NCBI GenBank assembly: GCA_016198545.1 | Contig: JACQIJ010000054.1 | Location: forward strand, 1 to 13,792 | Origin: Pseudomonadota bacterium | Lineage (GTDB): Bacteria; Pseudomonadota; Alphaproteobacteria; Micavibrionales; Micavibrionaceae | Length of the DNA stretch: 13,792 nucleotides | Direction: 5' to 3' | Shown here: in pieces, positions 12,901 to 13,792 of the stretch | Numbering within the stretch: position 1 is the first letter of the stretch | Layout: each line of letters opens with the position of its first letter | Program-made: the position numbers and the translations under genes | Notes under the pieces: generated by a model | Told to the model about the DNA's origin: nothing | The model's database searches: none | Seen by the model: the letters and a program-made list of their open reading frames with translations, nothing else

Positions 12901-13792
12901 ATGCCGTATCTGCAATGAATCCGCATTGCCGGTCATCTCCTACGGGAAAATGCCGCTGGCTAACGCTTTCCTGACGAAGGACCAGTTCGCCGGAGAGTAT
13001 TTTTTTGAACTTGCGGTCGCGCACTGCCCGGCATGCAAGATGTTCCAGTTGGTCGAACAACCAAACCCGGAAATGATGTTTCATGGCGATTACGCCTTTT
13101 TCTCGGGAACCTCGAAAAAGATGGCCGCACATTTCGCGGCAAAAGCTGAAAGTCATATAAAAAGTTTTCTGAACGGAAAAAATAATCCCTTTGTCGTAGA
13201 ACTGGGCAGCAATGACGGGATCTTCCTGAAAAATTTTGCCGTAAAATCCATCCGCCATCTCGGCATCGAGCCCTCAGGAAACGTTGCGGCGGAAGCCTGC
13301 AAGAATGGGGTCAACTCCCTTGTGGCGTTCTTTGGAAAGGACACGGCAGAAAAAGTGCGCGCAGAGTACGGCGCTGCGGACATCATAAGCGCCGCAAACG
13401 TAATGTGCCACATCCCCGATCTTGATTCCGTAGGCCGCGGCGTCGATGCTTTACTGGCCCTGGACGGAATATTCGAATTCGAAGACCCCTATCTGGGCGC
13501 AATGATCGAAAAAACATCCTATGACCAGATTTACGACGAGCATGTCTATATATTCTCCGCCCAAGCCGTCGCAAACGCATTCGCGCGCCACGGACTGGAA
13601 CTTTTTCACGTTGAACCCCTGCAAACGCATGGCGGATCGATGCGCTATTACCTGTGCCGGAAAGGCGCCCATCAGGTACGCGGCAGCGTAAAGGAACAAT
13701 TGATATGGGAAGAAAAACTGGGGTTGGGGCGAGCCGACACATACAAAGCCTTTGCCGGCAGGTGCCGGCAGAACAGGGAGGAACTGGTTTCC
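12890..13792 (+). CDS. SAM-dependent sugar C-methyltransferase (Methyltransf_13/14 type), 3' end cut by the window
   Basis: The first 301 residues of a protein that in this family usually runs to about 400. Such enzymes methylate carbon atoms of nucleotide-activated keto-sugars for antibiotics, LPS or other surface glycans. The N-terminal zinc domain has Cys5, Cys8, Cys46 and Cys49 (two CxxC pairs) with the family text YGKMPLANAF. The SAM motif VVELGSNDG is at about 102-110. NVMCH with His174 and DEHVY with Glu217-His218 match the conserved catalytic-site patterns. The start is ATG 12890, 11 bases inside the ABC gene, with AAGGA about ten bases upstream. No stop occurs before the window ends. 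With the exporter it suggests a locus for a surface glycan containing a branched or deoxy sugar. The exact sugar is unknown. Confidence 0.88.
   Translation, partial: MSHKCRICNESALPVISYGKMPLANAFLTKDQFAGEYFFELAVAHCPACKMFQLVEQPNPEMMFHGDYAFFSGTSKKMAAHFAAKAESHIKSFLNGKNNPFVVELGSNDGIFLKNFAVKSIRHLGIEPSGNVAAEACKNGVNSLVAFFGKDTAEKVRAEYGAADIISAANVMCHIPDLDSVGRGVDALLALDGIFEFEDPYLGAMIEKTSYDQIYDEHVYIFSAQAVANAFARHGLELFHVEPLQTHGGSMRYYLCRKGAHQVRGSVKEQLIWEEKLGLGRADTYKAFAGRCRQNREELVS

Overview
The window looks like a gene-dense, mid-GC piece of an alphaproteobacterial chromosome. The best pointer is PstA, which carries the long periplasmic N-terminal domain (DUF3333 type) typical of alphaproteobacterial PstA proteins. 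The flippase and C-methyltransferase genes at the right end imply a Gram-negative-style surface glycan. No rRNA, tRNA, CRISPR array, insertion sequence or prophage gene was seen.

Layout. (1) 24-5399, plus strand: a tightly overlapping operon for high-affinity phosphate uptake, pstS-pstC-pstA-pstB. It runs on by translational overlap into prmB (N5-glutamine methyltransferase for ribosomal protein uL3) and then a small membrane protein (DUF3147-like). No phoU, phoB or phoR is present in the window. (2) 5396-5743, minus strand: a small unrecognised membrane protein with a near-perfect Shine-Dalgarno. Its 3' end overlaps the preceding gene tail to tail. (3) 5876-9898, plus strand: a three-gene module of a DUF4956 membrane protein, a membrane-anchored CotH-type kinase fused to a C-terminal parallel beta-helix, and a VTC-domain (polyphosphate polymerase-like) protein. 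(4) 9906-11117, minus strand: an FAD-dependent oxidoreductase of the L-2-hydroxyglutarate oxidase (LhgO) family. (5) 11194-13792, plus strand: a PglK/MsbA-like ABC exporter, probably a lipid-linked glycan flippase, followed by a sugar C-methyltransferase cut by the window end. This looks like the start of a surface polysaccharide locus.

How the parts may work together. Pst brings phosphate into the cell. The DUF4956-CotH-VTC module a few hundred bases downstream carries the two chemistries expected of phosphate users, a polyphosphate polymerase fold and an atypical protein kinase fold, plus a membrane partner. My working hypothesis is a split bacterial counterpart of the eukaryotic VTC complex: VTC domain in the cytosol, DUF4956 in the membrane, and CotH/beta-helix outside the membrane. 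This is inference, but it is the most interesting system in the window.

The strongest non-coding structure is a perfect 15-bp inverted repeat with a 7-nt loop inside the CotH gene (8094-8130), in the linker between the kinase-like domain and the beta-helix.
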